Positions 1-8,499 of a DNA stretch of 64,000 bases are shown one piece after another (positions within the stretch are counted from its first letter, which is position 1; each line of letters opens with the position of its first letter). This DNA is from Paracoccus sediminilitoris (GTDB lineage Bacteria > Pseudomonadota > Alphaproteobacteria > Rhodobacterales > Rhodobacteraceae), in the NCBI RefSeq assembly GCF_003259195.1, contig NZ_QJPK01000015.1:25554-89553 (forward strand), read 5' to 3'. Under the pieces are notes generated by a model, which was not told where the DNA came from, did not search any database, and saw only the letters and a list, made by a program, of their open reading frames with translations. Position numbers and translations under genes: made by a program.

Positions 1-963
1 GCCAATGCCCTGACCGGCGATCTGACGCTTGGCGACCTGACCTTCCTGTCGGGCAGCTTTCTGCGGCTGCGCGGGCTGCTGGAGGGGCTGCTCAGCAGTT
101 TCTCCAGCATGGCGGGACAGGCCATGTATCTGGACGACCTGTTCGAGTTCTTCACCTCGACCCCCGCCATCGCGTCTCGACCCGATGCGCTGCCGGTCCC
201 CACGCCGATCCGCCAGGGTTTCCGGTTCGAAAACGTGGGCTTCCGCTATGCCGGGCGCGATGATTGGGCCATCCGCGGCATGAGCTTTGACCTGCATGCA
301 GGGGAAACCGTCGCGCTGGTGGGGGAAAACGGCGCGGGCAAGACCACCATCGTCAAGCTGCTGGCGCGGCTTTACGACCCCGACGAAGGGCGCATCCTGC
401 TGGATGGCCGTGACCTGCGCGACTATGACCTGGACCAGCTGCGCGGCGCCGTGGGCGTCATCTTCCAAGATTTTGTCCGCTATGCCGTCACTGCGTCGGA
501 AAATATCGCCATCGGGCGAATCGAGGAACGCGACGACGGTCCCCGCATCATCGCCGCCGCCGAACGGTCCCTGGCCGATCAGGTCATCGCCAAGCTGCCG
601 CGGGGATATGACCAGATGGTCGGCAAGCGTTTCAGCAAGGGTTTGGACCTCTCGGGTGGCGAATGGCAGAAGCTGGCCATCGCGCGTGCCTATATGCGCG
701 ACGCACAGCTGTTGATCCTGGACGAACCCACCGCTGCCCTGGACGCACGCGCCGAGTACGAGGTGTTTCAGCGCTTCAAGGAACTGACGCATGGACGCAC
801 GGCGCTGCTGATCTCACACCGCTTCTCCAGCGTGCGGATGGCCGACCGGATCATCGTGCTGGAAAAGGGTCGGGTCGATGCACAGGGCAGCCATGACGAA
901 TTGCTGGCGCAGAACGGCCGCTATCGCGAGCTGTTCGAGCTGCAGGCCCAAGGGTATCGGTGA
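1..963 (+). CDS. ABC transporter ATP-binding/permease protein, 3' part
   Basis: The gene is cut by the window edge; frame 1 is open from base 1 and ends at TGA 961-963. The first ~60 codons look like the end of a transmembrane domain, followed by a complete nucleotide-binding domain. Walker A GENGAGKTT lies near nt 322-348, the signature reads LSGGEWQKLA near nt 650, Walker B is LLILDEP, and the H-loop is ISHR. Domain order (TMD then NBD in one chain) fits an MsbA-like exporter half-transporter in the inner membrane. The substrate cannot be told. Usual length for the family is about 580-620 residues, so roughly half is missing upstream. Confidence 0.9.
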   Translation, partial: ANALTGDLTLGDLTFLSGSFLRLRGLLEGLLSSFSSMAGQAMYLDDLFEFFTSTPAIASRPDALPVPTPIRQGFRFENVGFRYAGRDDWAIRGMSFDLHAGETVALVGENGAGKTTIVKLLARLYDPDEGRILLDGRDLRDYDLDQLRGAVGVIFQDFVRYAVTASENIAIGRIEERDDGPRIIAAAERSLADQVIAKLPRGYDQMVGKRFSKGLDLSGGEWQKLAIARAYMRDAQLLILDEPTAALDARAEYEVFQRFKELTHGRTALLISHRFSSVRMADRIIVLEKGRVDAQGSHDELLAQNGRYRELFELQAQGYR

Positions 964-982
964 TTATCTGGATGGGGGGTGG

Positions 983-1059
983 TGGTACCGCCTACCCGTC
1001 TCGAACGGGTGACCTCTAGATCCACAATCTAGCGCTCTAACCAACTGAGCTAAGGCGGC
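983..1059 (-). tRNA. tRNA-His (anticodon GTG)
   Basis: The minus strand folds into a full cloverleaf of 77 nt including an encoded CCA. The anticodon loop is TTGTGGA with GTG at 1025-1023. The acceptor stem starts at G1 (1059) and pairs G1:U72 through U7:A66. The discriminator is A73 and the base before G1 is U, so no genomic G-1 is present. This is the unusual tRNA-His form known from alphaproteobacteria, which pairs with a divergent HisRS. Confidence 0.95.
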
Positions 1060-1160
1060 ACTGGGCGGTTCAATAGCCCCAGTGCGCGGCGGTTGCAACC
1101 CTCGCTTGCCGTGAAATTGCGTCCGCGTTACAGAAAGTTTCTCAGCTGAAAGGACAGACC

Positions 1161-1361
1161 ATGGGTATCAACAGCGAAAGCGATGTCACGGCCAATCTTC
1201 AGATCGGCCCAACCGATCAGGGAATGGTCCGCATCTACATTCAGGGCGACGGCATCGACCTGCCGATGGATTTCGACGCCGAAGAAGCGACCGAGATCGC
1301 CGAAGAACTGATGGCAGCCGCCGAGGCCGTCCGCAGCACGTCTAAAAAGCCCCGGCGCTGA
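1161..1361 (+). CDS. Small conserved Rhodobacterales protein (DUF6324-like)
   Basis: A 66-residue acidic soluble protein with no signal or membrane segment. The ATG follows AAAGGA at 1149-1154 with good spacing. The C-terminal half is a predicted amphipathic helix rich in E/A. I recognise the type as a short Rhodobacterales protein probably filed as DUF6324, but its function is unknown. It converges on mmcB and the two coding regions overlap by 20 bp (1342-1361). Confidence 0.7.
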   Translation: MGINSESDVTANLQIGPTDQGMVRIYIQGDGIDLPMDFDAEEATEIAEELMAAAEAVRSTSKKPRR

Positions 1362-1809
1362 GCCCTTCCGGGTCGCACAGCCCCTGCAGGCGCAGGGCCG
1401 CGGCCCTGGCAAAGTCGCGTTGCACCTTGGTGCGGCGCGCGGGCGCAAGGCGGGTTTCGGGCGCCATGCGGACAATATCGGCGCCATAGGCATCGGCCAT
1501 GATCAGGCCGGTGTCCTGGGGTAGCAGGTCGATGGGGAAATCACCGTCGACCGCCCAAAAATAGCGGTCGCACCATTCCAGATATCCCTGCCACTTGCGG
1601 TCGGACTGGAAATCGGCGCGGCTGCTTTTGCATTCGACGATCCACAATTCGCCCTTCGGACCAAGGCTGATCAGGTCGACGCGCAACCCGCGCGACGGCA
1701 CGAATTCGGTCAGCACGGCATGATCCAGCGACCGCAGCATCCGCCCGGTGCCCCGCGCAAGCCGTTGCCCCGGCTTGCCGGGAAGGCAGGTCTGTTCAAT
1801 TGCGTCCAT
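1342..1809 (-). CDS. mmcB: MmcB family DNA repair protein
   Basis: A 155-residue protein of the PD-(D/E)XK nuclease-like family named after Caulobacter MmcB, implicated in mutagen tolerance. The core RVDLISL followed by WIVECKSS about 15 residues later gives the D...ExK pattern expected for the fold (residues ~45-65). Further conserved aromatic text DFQSDRKW and CDRYFWAV follows. Length is typical. The upstream 110 bp to the divergent TSUP gene would hold both promoters. DNA repair is a family assignment; the nuclease activity is not demonstrated. Confidence 0.85.
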   Translation of the reverse strand: MDAIEQTCLPGKPGQRLARGTGRMLRSLDHAVLTEFVPSRGLRVDLISLGPKGELWIVECKSSRADFQSDRKWQGYLEWCDRYFWAVDGDFPIDLLPQDTGLIMADAYGADIVRMAPETRLAPARRTKVQRDFARAAALRLQGLCDPEGLSAGAF

Positions 1810-1920
1810 GCGCCGAAACTAGAACGAAGCAGAAACAATCTCAACCCGCCTTGCCGCTGGCTGACGCGGCGTATAGCGTCTGGCAAAACGCGAATTGCCG
1901 AAGCCGCCTGAAAGGACTGC

Positions 1921-2682
1921 ATGTTCGATATCGCCCTGCTTTTCCTTGCCGGGCTGGTCGGCGGCATCCTGAATGCCGTGGCGGGCGGGGGCACCTTCAT
2001 CACCTTTCCGGCGCTGGTCTTCGTGGGCGTGCCCCCGGTGATCGCCAATGCCACGGCGACCGTGGCCGCGCTGCCCGGCTATCTTGCCGCGACCTATGGC
2101 TTCCGCCGCGATCTGGCCGCGATGGAGGGTGTCAGGATGCGGCACCTGACGCTGTGGACCATGGCGGGCGGCGTGATCGGGGCCGGGCTGCTGCTGGTCA
2201 GTTCGAATCAGGCATTCTCGGCGCTGGTCCCCTTTCTTCTGCTGATCGCGACGGTCATCTTCATCTGGGCGCAGCAGGTCCGGGCATGGGCGGCGCGCTA
2301 TGCGCGGGTCGTGACGCCCTTCGGGCTGGGAACGCTGCTGCCGGTGGCGGTCTATGGCGGGTATTTCAACGGCGGGCTGGGGATCATCCTGCTGGCCCTG
2401 TTCGCGATGTGGGGTCTGCGCGACATCCACCAGATGAACGGGCTGAAAAGCTGGCTCAGCGTCGCGTTGTCGCTGATCGCCTGCGTGATCTTCGCCCTTG
2501 GCGGATCGATCGCATGGGGCCCCGGCGCGCTGATGGCGCTCGGCACCGTTCTGGGCGGGTTTATCGGCCCGTCGGTCGCGCGGCGCATCCCCATGCCGAC
2601 CCTGCGCGCGCTGATCGCCTGCATCGGCTTCGGCACCACCGCAATCTTTTTCTGGCGTCTCATTCAAGGAGCATCAACATGA
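1921..2682 (+). CDS. TSUP (TauE/SafE) family membrane permease
   Basis: A 253-residue hydrophobic protein with about seven to eight membrane segments. The N-terminal repeat motif GGILNAVAGGGTFITFPAL is the hallmark of the TauE/SafE/YfcA family, whose members export sulfite, sulfoacetate or other sulfur and organic anions across the inner membrane. Length is normal. The stop overlaps the next gene's ATG in an ATGA arrangement, so the RidA homologue is probably translationally coupled. The substrate is not predictable. Confidence 0.88.
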   Translation: MFDIALLFLAGLVGGILNAVAGGGTFITFPALVFVGVPPVIANATATVAALPGYLAATYGFRRDLAAMEGVRMRHLTLWTMAGGVIGAGLLLVSSNQAFSALVPFLLLIATVIFIWAQQVRAWAARYARVVTPFGLGTLLPVAVYGGYFNGGLGIILLALFAMWGLRDIHQMNGLKSWLSVALSLIACVIFALGGSIAWGPGALMALGTVLGGFIGPSVARRIPMPTLRALIACIGFGTTAIFFWRLIQGAST

Positions 2683-3026
2683 GCGACATCACCCGTATCG
2701 AAACCGGAACCCGCATGAGCCGCGCGGTCATCGCCAACGGTTTCGTCTTTCTGGCAGGCCAGGTCGGCGAACCGGGCAGTTCGGTCGCCGATCAGACCCG
2801 CGAATGCCTGGCGCAGATCGAGGATCTGCTGGCAAAAGCCGGAACCGACAAGACGCGCATCGTCTCGGCCCAGATCTGGATGGCCGACATGGCCGATTTT
2901 GCGGAAATGAACGCGGTCTGGGACGCCTGGGTGCCCGAAGGTCATGCCCCCGCCCGTGCCACCGGCGAATCCGCGCTGGCAACCCCCGACTACAAGGTCG
3001 AGATCATCGTCACCGCGATCCTGTGA
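2679..3026 (+). CDS. RidA family enamine/imine deaminase-like protein
   Basis: A 115-residue RidA/YjgF/Rid2-type protein. Start ATG 2679 was chosen because it overlaps the previous stop (ATGA) and follows AAGGA at 2666-2670. The C-terminal text PARATGESALATPDYKVEI carries the conserved Arg and Glu of the trimer-interface active site. RidA proteins hydrolyse reactive 2-aminoacrylate-type imines; this is a divergent YjgF copy, so substrate is open. The 3' end overlaps the convergent lpxB by 17 bp. Confidence 0.85.
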   Translation: MSDITRIETGTRMSRAVIANGFVFLAGQVGEPGSSVADQTRECLAQIEDLLAKAGTDKTRIVSAQIWMADMADFAEMNAVWDAWVPEGHAPARATGESALATPDYKVEIIVTAIL

Positions 3027-4164
3027 TCGCCTGAATGACCGAGCGCGCCGCGCGATGGCCCGGCGCCTCACCGCCCTTTCCAAGGCGGTCCATGGTCAGA
3101 TCCATGGCCTGCAGCTGCGCGGCGCGCGAGGTAGGATCCTCAAGCGCCGCCTGCAGCGCCAGCGAAATGGGGCCGGGCTGGCAATTGCGGCCCAGATATT
3201 CCGGCACCGCGCGCGTATCGCTGACCAGGTTGACCAGCGTCACCGTGTCGGTCTTCAGCAACGCGCCCAGGATCCAGCGGCTGATGGGCGCCATGTCATA
3301 GCCGATGACCATCGGAATGCGGTTCGCGGCCAGTTCCAGGCTGACCGTCCCCGATGCCGCCAGCGCCAGATCGGCGGCGGCGAAGGCGGCACGTTTCTCA
3401 TCCGCCTCCTCGATGACGATGGGGGCGGTAGGCCAGCGGCGGGTCATGTCGCGCACCATGCCGGCAACGCCGGGAACGGTGGGCAGGACGACGCGAATTT
3501 CCGGGACGCGGTCGCGCAGCCGCATCAACGCCTCGTCAAAGCGGGGGCCAAGGCGCGACACCTCGGACCGGCGCGATCCCGGCAGGCAGAGGACGATCGG
3601 CGCATCACGCGCGATCCCGTGCGCATTGCGGAACAGGGTGGCATCGTTGCGACCGGCCACACCCGCCGTGGCGACCGGATGGCCCACGAAATCGCAGGTC
3701 ATGCCCGCGGCCTGCATCAGCGGCGGCTCGAACGGCAGGATCGCCAAGACATGGTCGATAACCTTGGCCATCTTGACCGCCCGCCCCGGCCGCCAAGCCC
3801 AGACCGACGGCGCGACGTAATGCACCGTCCGAAGTTCGGGGCGCGCGGCACGCACGATCTTGGCCACGCGCAGACAGAAATCGGGGCTGTCGATCGTCAC
3901 CAAGACATCGGCCCCCGATTGAAGCACGGCCTGGGCGGTTTCCGCGATGCGACGCTTCAGATGGCGATATTTGGGCAGCACTTCCCAAATTCCCATGAGG
4001 CTCAGTTCATCCATGGGAAACAAGCTGTCCAGCCCATGCAACTGCATGCCATGCCCGCCGATGCCGATGAATTCGGCGGCAGGGTCGAAATGCGTCAGCC
4101 CCGCCATCAGGGCGGCGCCAAGCTGATCACCTGAGGGTTCGCCTGCGATCAGGAAATACTTCAT
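3010..4164 (-). CDS. lpxB: Lipid-A-disaccharide synthase
   Basis: A 384-residue GT19-family glycosyltransferase. It condenses UDP-2,3-diacylglucosamine with lipid X to give lipid A disaccharide-1-phosphate at the inner membrane. The N-terminus FLIAGEPSGDQLGA and the following IGIGG are diagnostic, and CLPGSRRSEV lies in the nucleotide-binding half. Full length for the family. It is the last gene of the minus-strand fabZ-lpxA-lpxI-lpxB block, 76 bp behind lpxI. Confidence 0.96.
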   Translation of the reverse strand: MKYFLIAGEPSGDQLGAALMAGLTHFDPAAEFIGIGGHGMQLHGLDSLFPMDELSLMGIWEVLPKYRHLKRRIAETAQAVLQSGADVLVTIDSPDFCLRVAKIVRAARPELRTVHYVAPSVWAWRPGRAVKMAKVIDHVLAILPFEPPLMQAAGMTCDFVGHPVATAGVAGRNDATLFRNAHGIARDAPIVLCLPGSRRSEVSRLGPRFDEALMRLRDRVPEIRVVLPTVPGVAGMVRDMTRRWPTAPIVIEEADEKRAAFAAADLALAASGTVSLELAANRIPMVIGYDMAPISRWILGALLKTDTVTLVNLVSDTRAVPEYLGRNCQPGPISLALQAALEDPTSRAAQLQAMDLTMDRLGKGGEAPGHRAARSVIQAITGSR

Positions 4165-4240
4165 GCCGGTTCACCTTGCTGCTGTCTGGCCATAGGTATT
4201 GGCCTGCAGGCCAAGAAGCCAGCGCTTCCTGACGACTACC

Positions 4241-5050
4241 CTAGGCTTCGGCGTCTACTGCCCACAGGAACAGACCGGCTGCCTCTGCCCGACGCAGGGT
4301 TTCGGTGCGGTCCAGCAGGATCGTGCCGCCCGCCTCCCACGCGATGCCCGCAAGCCCTGCGCGCGCTGCCTGATCGACGGTATCGGGACCGATGGTCGGC
4401 AGGTCGATGCGGCGGTCCTGTCCGGGCTTGGGCGCCTTGTAGAGAATCCCTTTCGCGCCGTCGGGATTGGGACGCATGTCCGCATGCAGCGCCGCAAATT
4501 GCAGCATCGCCTCGGTGCCCGGCAGGGTTTCCAGCGACAGGCAGAGACCTTGTGCCACGACCGCGCCCTGACCGATATCCAAGCCACCCGTGCCGGCAAG
4601 GATCTGCGCGGCACGCTGGACGTCGCGTTTGTCAGCCGCCGAAGGTGCCCCGGCAAGAACGCCCGCATCCGGAACCATGTCGGGACAAATTTCTTTGACC
4701 GAACAAATGCTCAGATCATTTTCCTCGAAGATATCGAGGACCGTTCGCAGGGCCGCGTCATCGCCCGATTGCATCGCCATCAGGATGCGCGGGACAATTT
4801 GCGCAGTGCGGGGATCGAATGCCTCGGGGTCCAATCGGGGACGGCGGATGGCCCCGGCAAAGATCACCTGTGTGATGCCCTGGTCAATCAGATCGTCGAT
4901 GAAGGGCAGCAAGCGTTCCAAGCGGAATGTCTTGTGGTCCAGGCCTTCGGGCGCAAAGCCGTCCAGCGCATAGACGGCAGGGTCCGTCAGGGCGCGCGCT
5001 ATGGCGGGGGCAAGATGGCCCTTGCCTGCGATCACTGCGATGCGTGTCAT
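4241..5050 (-). CDS. lpxI: UDP-2,3-diacylglucosamine diphosphatase LpxI
   Basis: A 269-residue LpxI (DUF1009) protein. It hydrolyses UDP-2,3-diacylglucosamine to lipid X, the step done by LpxH in gamma- and betaproteobacteria. The N-terminus IAVIAGKGHLAPAIARAL and the internal SICSVKEICPDM and GAKGILYKAPKPGQD are family features. It lies between lpxA (25 bp upstream) and lpxB, which agrees with its role. LpxI use is normal for alphaproteobacteria. Confidence 0.95.
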   Translation of the reverse strand: MTRIAVIAGKGHLAPAIARALTDPAVYALDGFAPEGLDHKTFRLERLLPFIDDLIDQGITQVIFAGAIRRPRLDPEAFDPRTAQIVPRILMAMQSGDDAALRTVLDIFEENDLSICSVKEICPDMVPDAGVLAGAPSAADKRDVQRAAQILAGTGGLDIGQGAVVAQGLCLSLETLPGTEAMLQFAALHADMRPNPDGAKGILYKAPKPGQDRRIDLPTIGPDTVDQAARAGLAGIAWEAGGTILLDRTETLRRAEAAGLFLWAVDAEA

Positions 5051-5075
5051 CTGTTCTGCCTTGTTGCGCGAATTA

Positions 5076-5864
5076 TCAGGTGCTGCGCGGCGTCAGGAAA
5101 CTGCGATCGGACGGTCCCAGGATGAATTCCAGAACATCACGCTCCATCGCGGACACCTCGGTCTCGGCGCGGCTGCGCGCGGTGTCGCGGAACGATCCCT
5201 GCGCCAGGGCGGCCAGCATTTCCCGCAGCGCCAAGATATCGGTACGGGTTGCCCCACGCCGCTTCAGACCCACCAAGTTCAAACCGTCCAGATGGCCGCG
5301 CGGCCCCTGCACCAGACCATAGGGAATAACATCGGCCGTGACCATCGTGACCGCGCCGATCATTGCCCCGCGCCCGATACGCACCCATTGATGCACACCC
5401 GACAACCCGCCGATGATGACGTCATCCTCCAAGTGGCAATGCCCCGCGACCGAGGCGTTGTTCACCAGGATGACCCGGTCGCCGATGTGGCAATCATGCG
5501 CGACGTGTGCGCCCGACATGAACAGCCCGTCGTCGCCAACGATGGTGATGCCGCCACCGCCTTCGGTTCCGGGGTTCATGGTGACATATTCGCGGACGCG
5601 GTTGCGGGCACCGATGCGCAGGCTGACATCCTCGCCCCGGAACTTCAGGTCCTGCGGGACCTCGCCGATGCAAGCGAAGGGAAAGACGACCGTGTCCTGC
5701 CCGATGCTGGTATCGCCAGCCACGACGACGTGGGACTTCAGAACCACCCCCTGCGCCAGCTTGACCTTGGCACCGACGACGCAGAAAGGCCCGACGGTGA
5801 CGCCATCGGCAATCTGGGCGCCCGGTTCGATGACGGCCGAAGGGTGGATCAGGGTTTCAGGCAT
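5076..5864 (-). CDS. lpxA: Acyl-ACP--UDP-N-acetylglucosamine O-acyltransferase
   Basis: A 262-residue left-handed beta-helix acyltransferase that carries out the first committed step of lipid A synthesis. Hexapeptide repeats run through residues ~5-190, and the catalytic His is His123 in the motif [13 protein letters not shown] (His125 in E. coli). A C-terminal helical region follows. The ATG overlaps the fabZ stop region by 8 bp, indicating a tight operon. Confidence 0.96.
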   Translation of the reverse strand: MPETLIHPSAVIEPGAQIADGVTVGPFCVVGAKVKLAQGVVLKSHVVVAGDTSIGQDTVVFPFACIGEVPQDLKFRGEDVSLRIGARNRVREYVTMNPGTEGGGGITIVGDDGLFMSGAHVAHDCHIGDRVILVNNASVAGHCHLEDDVIIGGLSGVHQWVRIGRGAMIGAVTMVTADVIPYGLVQGPRGHLDGLNLVGLKRRGATRTDILALREMLAALAQGSFRDTARSRAETEVSAMERDVLEFILGPSDRSFLTPRST

Positions 5865-6336
5865 CGGCTTTCCGCGCCATCATGGCCGTGAATTCGGCTG
5901 AAGCGCAAAGCTGGCCGTCGACCATGGCCTTGCCTTCGAACTTCCAGATCTTGCCGCCGCCGCGGATCGCCTTGACATGCAGTTCGACCACGTCGCCGGG
6001 AACCACCATGCGGCGGAACTTGCATTTGTCGATCCCCATGAAATAGGTCAGCATTTCCTCGTCCACGACGTTGATGCTGATGCCCACCACGATGGCGGCG
6101 GTCTGGGCCATCGCCTCGATGATGGTAACGCCCGGCATGACCGGCTGCTCGGGGAAGTGGCCCTGAAAATGAGGTTCGTTGGCGGTGACGTTCTTGATGC
6201 CGACGGCGCTTTCGAACGGCACGATGTCGCGCACCTTGTCGATGAACAGGAAAGGGTAACGGTGCGGAATGATCCGCTTGATCAGCGACAGGTCTGCCTC
6301 GGTATAGGGGGCGGGATTGCGCGCGTCGTCGGCCAT
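5857..6336 (-). CDS. fabZ: 3-hydroxyacyl-ACP dehydratase FabZ
   Basis: A 159-residue hot-dog-fold dehydratase of type II fatty acid synthesis. Catalytic His60 sits in [11 protein letters not shown] and Glu74 in TIIEAMAQ. The conserved [11 protein letters not shown] lies at residues 25-35. It competes with LpxA for 3-hydroxyacyl-ACP, which explains the linkage. An RBS (GAAGGAA) precedes the ATG. It is the first gene of the block; lpxD, often near here in other bacteria, is not present upstream. Confidence 0.96.
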   Translation of the reverse strand: MADDARNPAPYTEADLSLIKRIIPHRYPFLFIDKVRDIVPFESAVGIKNVTANEPHFQGHFPEQPVMPGVTIIEAMAQTAAIVVGISINVVDEEMLTYFMGIDKCKFRRMVVPGDVVELHVKAIRGGGKIWKFEGKAMVDGQLCASAEFTAMMARKADA

Positions 6337-6414
6337 TTTCGTTCCTTCAGGCGGTTTTCAACGGGTTACCAACCGGATGGACGGTTGGCAAGCATGCAGG
6401 GTGGCCACAGGCGA

Positions 6415-8499
6415 TCATGCGCCGCGGCCACGTCGGCCCTCGGCCAGCCAGCCAGTCAGAGCAAGCCCCGCGATGATCGCCAGCCACAGCCAACCCGGCA
6501 TGACGGGGCGGCGCTCAAGTCCGGTGACGGTGGCGGCATCGCGTGGGGTGACCCCGATCCAGGGGCCGCCGACGCCGCTGCCGGTGGCGCGTCCGGGTCG
6601 CGTCTGGCGGACATCCGGCACGCCCTCTGACAGGGCCAGAACCGCGCCTCCGGATGCCGTCACCAGCGGTTCCAGCAGTGCCGCATCCGCCACCGTCTGT
6701 TCGAATTCGCGCGGTGCTGCGGGCCCAAGCGCCAGGACCCGGCTTTCGTTGCCGTTCTGCAGACGATAAAGGCCCGGCGCTTCCGCCGTCCAATTGGCGA
6801 CAAAGCGCCCCGGCCCGTCCGGCTCCAGCGGCAGCGACCGCGTCGTCCCATCGGGCGTGATCACCACCAGCGGGCCGATCCGATCCTCCATCGAGCGACG
6901 GGTCACCCGAACGTCCAGTCCGTTGGTCACCTCGGCCAGCAGGGCTTCCTCCTCCAGCTCGGGCTCCTTCATCGACCAATGCGCGATGCGGCGCAGCAGC
7001 TCCAGCTGCGGACCACCGCCTTCGAAACCGCGCCCCCACAACCATGCCTGGTCCGAGGTCAGCAAGGCCACCCGACCTTCCCCCACCCGGTTCAGGATCA
7101 GCAGCGGATCGTCGTCCACACCGGTCATCGCGACCTGGGCATCAGGGTTCGGGGTCACCTGCGCCATGCGTAACCAGCGGCCCCAATCGGGATCGCCTTC
7201 GGCCGCGACGCCGGGCAGATCGGCGGTCACGGGGTGGCGGCGACCTTCCGCCGTCAGACGCGGCAGGAACGGTTCCTCGATCACGCGGCCGGTCGGACGG
7301 GCGGGCAGGATCTGGCCCATCGGTGACAGGTTCAGGCTTTCGACCGATGCCATCTCGGGGCCCGCCGCCACCAGAACCGCCCCCCCGTCGCGCACATAGC
7401 GGACGATGTTCTGATAATATTCGGGCGGCAGGATGCCCCGCACCCGATAGCGGTCAAAGATGATCAGGTCGAAATCGTCGATCCGTTCCAGGAACAATTC
7501 GCGCGTCGGAAAGGCGATCAGGGCCAGTTCGCTGATCGGCACGCCGTCCATCTTGTTGGGCGGACGCAGGATGTTGAAATGGATCAGATCGACGGATGCA
7601 TCCGATTTCAGAAGGTTGCGCCATGTTCTTTCACCGGCGTGCGGCTCTCCGGAGATCAACAGAACGCGCAACCTGTCGCGGACCCCATTGATGCTGATGG
7701 CGGCGGAATTGTTGCGATCGGTCAGTTCGCCTTCGATCTGGGGCAGGATGATCTGCACGACGTTCTGCCCCGCATGGCTCAGCGTGACCGGCAGCGACAG
7801 CGTGGTGTTCAGAGGAACCGCGAAAGTCTGTTCATCCTTGCCGTCCAGGGACAGGCGCAACGTGGCGCTGCCCTGACCAAGACCGGGTGGAACGGCGCCC
7901 TGGTCTTCGACACGCAGTCGGATCGTGACCTCTTGGTCGATCAGGCCAAAGGCCGGGGCCTGTTCGATGACCAGGCGGCGGTCCCAATCCTGCGGCTGGC
8001 CCGTCAGCAGCACATGCAGCGGCGCGGGCAGACCCGTCGGCACCATCTGCGGGTCATGCAGGCGGCCGTCGGTCAACGCGATGACCCCGGCCAGGCGGGC
8101 ATCGGGTTCGGCGGCGACTGCCCGGGTGATCGCCGTGCCAAGCATCGTGCCATCCTCGTCATCGCCCACCGTGACGCGGCGCAGTTCGGTGTTCGGAAGC
8201 GCGCCGATCGCATCGCTCAACTGCGCGACCGCGCGATCGACCTGTTCGCGCCGTCCCGGCAGATCCTGGCTGGCCGATCGGTCGTACAGCAGGATCACGA
8301 TATCGGACAGGCCGGCGCGCGTGCCGATCTCGAAGGCGGGACCGGCAAGGGCGATGGCCGCGGCCATCAGCGCCAATCCGCGCCACGCCCAACCGCGCAA
8401 CCCGCGCCACAGCGCAAATCCCGCGACCAGCAGCGCCAGCGCCGCCAGTCCGGCGATGGCCCACCAGGGCAAGGCGGGGTCGAAACGCAGCGCGGTCAT
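6415..8499 (-). CDS. Membrane vWA/GATase1-like protein of the MoxR operon
   Basis: A 694-residue protein with two N-terminal membrane segments (~13-52), then a von Willebrand A-like region whose MIDAS motif DRSAS is intact (~residue 72). The middle carries a class I glutamine-amidotransferase-like fold (LRVLLISGEPHAGERTW onward, DLIIFDRYRV, DGGAVLVAAGPE). A C-terminal membrane helix (~665-685) closes the chain. The GATase region has no clear Cys nucleophile, so it is probably structural. It overlaps the DUF4159 gene by 4 bp and is the last gene of a MoxR-DUF58-DUF4159 operon, a type linked to protein or metal-cofactor assembly at the membrane. Confidence 0.8.
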   Translation of the reverse strand: MTALRFDPALPWWAIAGLAALALLVAGFALWRGLRGWAWRGLALMAAAIALAGPAFEIGTRAGLSDIVILLYDRSASQDLPGRREQVDRAVAQLSDAIGALPNTELRRVTVGDDEDGTMLGTAITRAVAAEPDARLAGVIALTDGRLHDPQMVPTGLPAPLHVLLTGQPQDWDRRLVIEQAPAFGLIDQEVTIRLRVEDQGAVPPGLGQGSATLRLSLDGKDEQTFAVPLNTTLSLPVTLSHAGQNVVQIILPQIEGELTDRNNSAAISINGVRDRLRVLLISGEPHAGERTWRNLLKSDASVDLIHFNILRPPNKMDGVPISELALIAFPTRELFLERIDDFDLIIFDRYRVRGILPPEYYQNIVRYVRDGGAVLVAAGPEMASVESLNLSPMGQILPARPTGRVIEEPFLPRLTAEGRRHPVTADLPGVAAEGDPDWGRWLRMAQVTPNPDAQVAMTGVDDDPLLILNRVGEGRVALLTSDQAWLWGRGFEGGGPQLELLRRIAHWSMKEPELEEEALLAEVTNGLDVRVTRRSMEDRIGPLVVITPDGTTRSLPLEPDGPGRFVANWTAEAPGLYRLQNGNESRVLALGPAAPREFEQTVADAALLEPLVTASGGAVLALSEGVPDVRQTRPGRATGSGVGGPWIGVTPRDAATVTGLERRPVMPGWLWLAIIAGLALTGWLAEGRRGRGA

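Noticed and set aside
1800..2678. Long plus-strand frame running into the RidA gene
   Set aside because: The upstream part is the out-of-frame shadow of the TSUP gene; the RidA start is set by SD and ATGA overlap at 2679.
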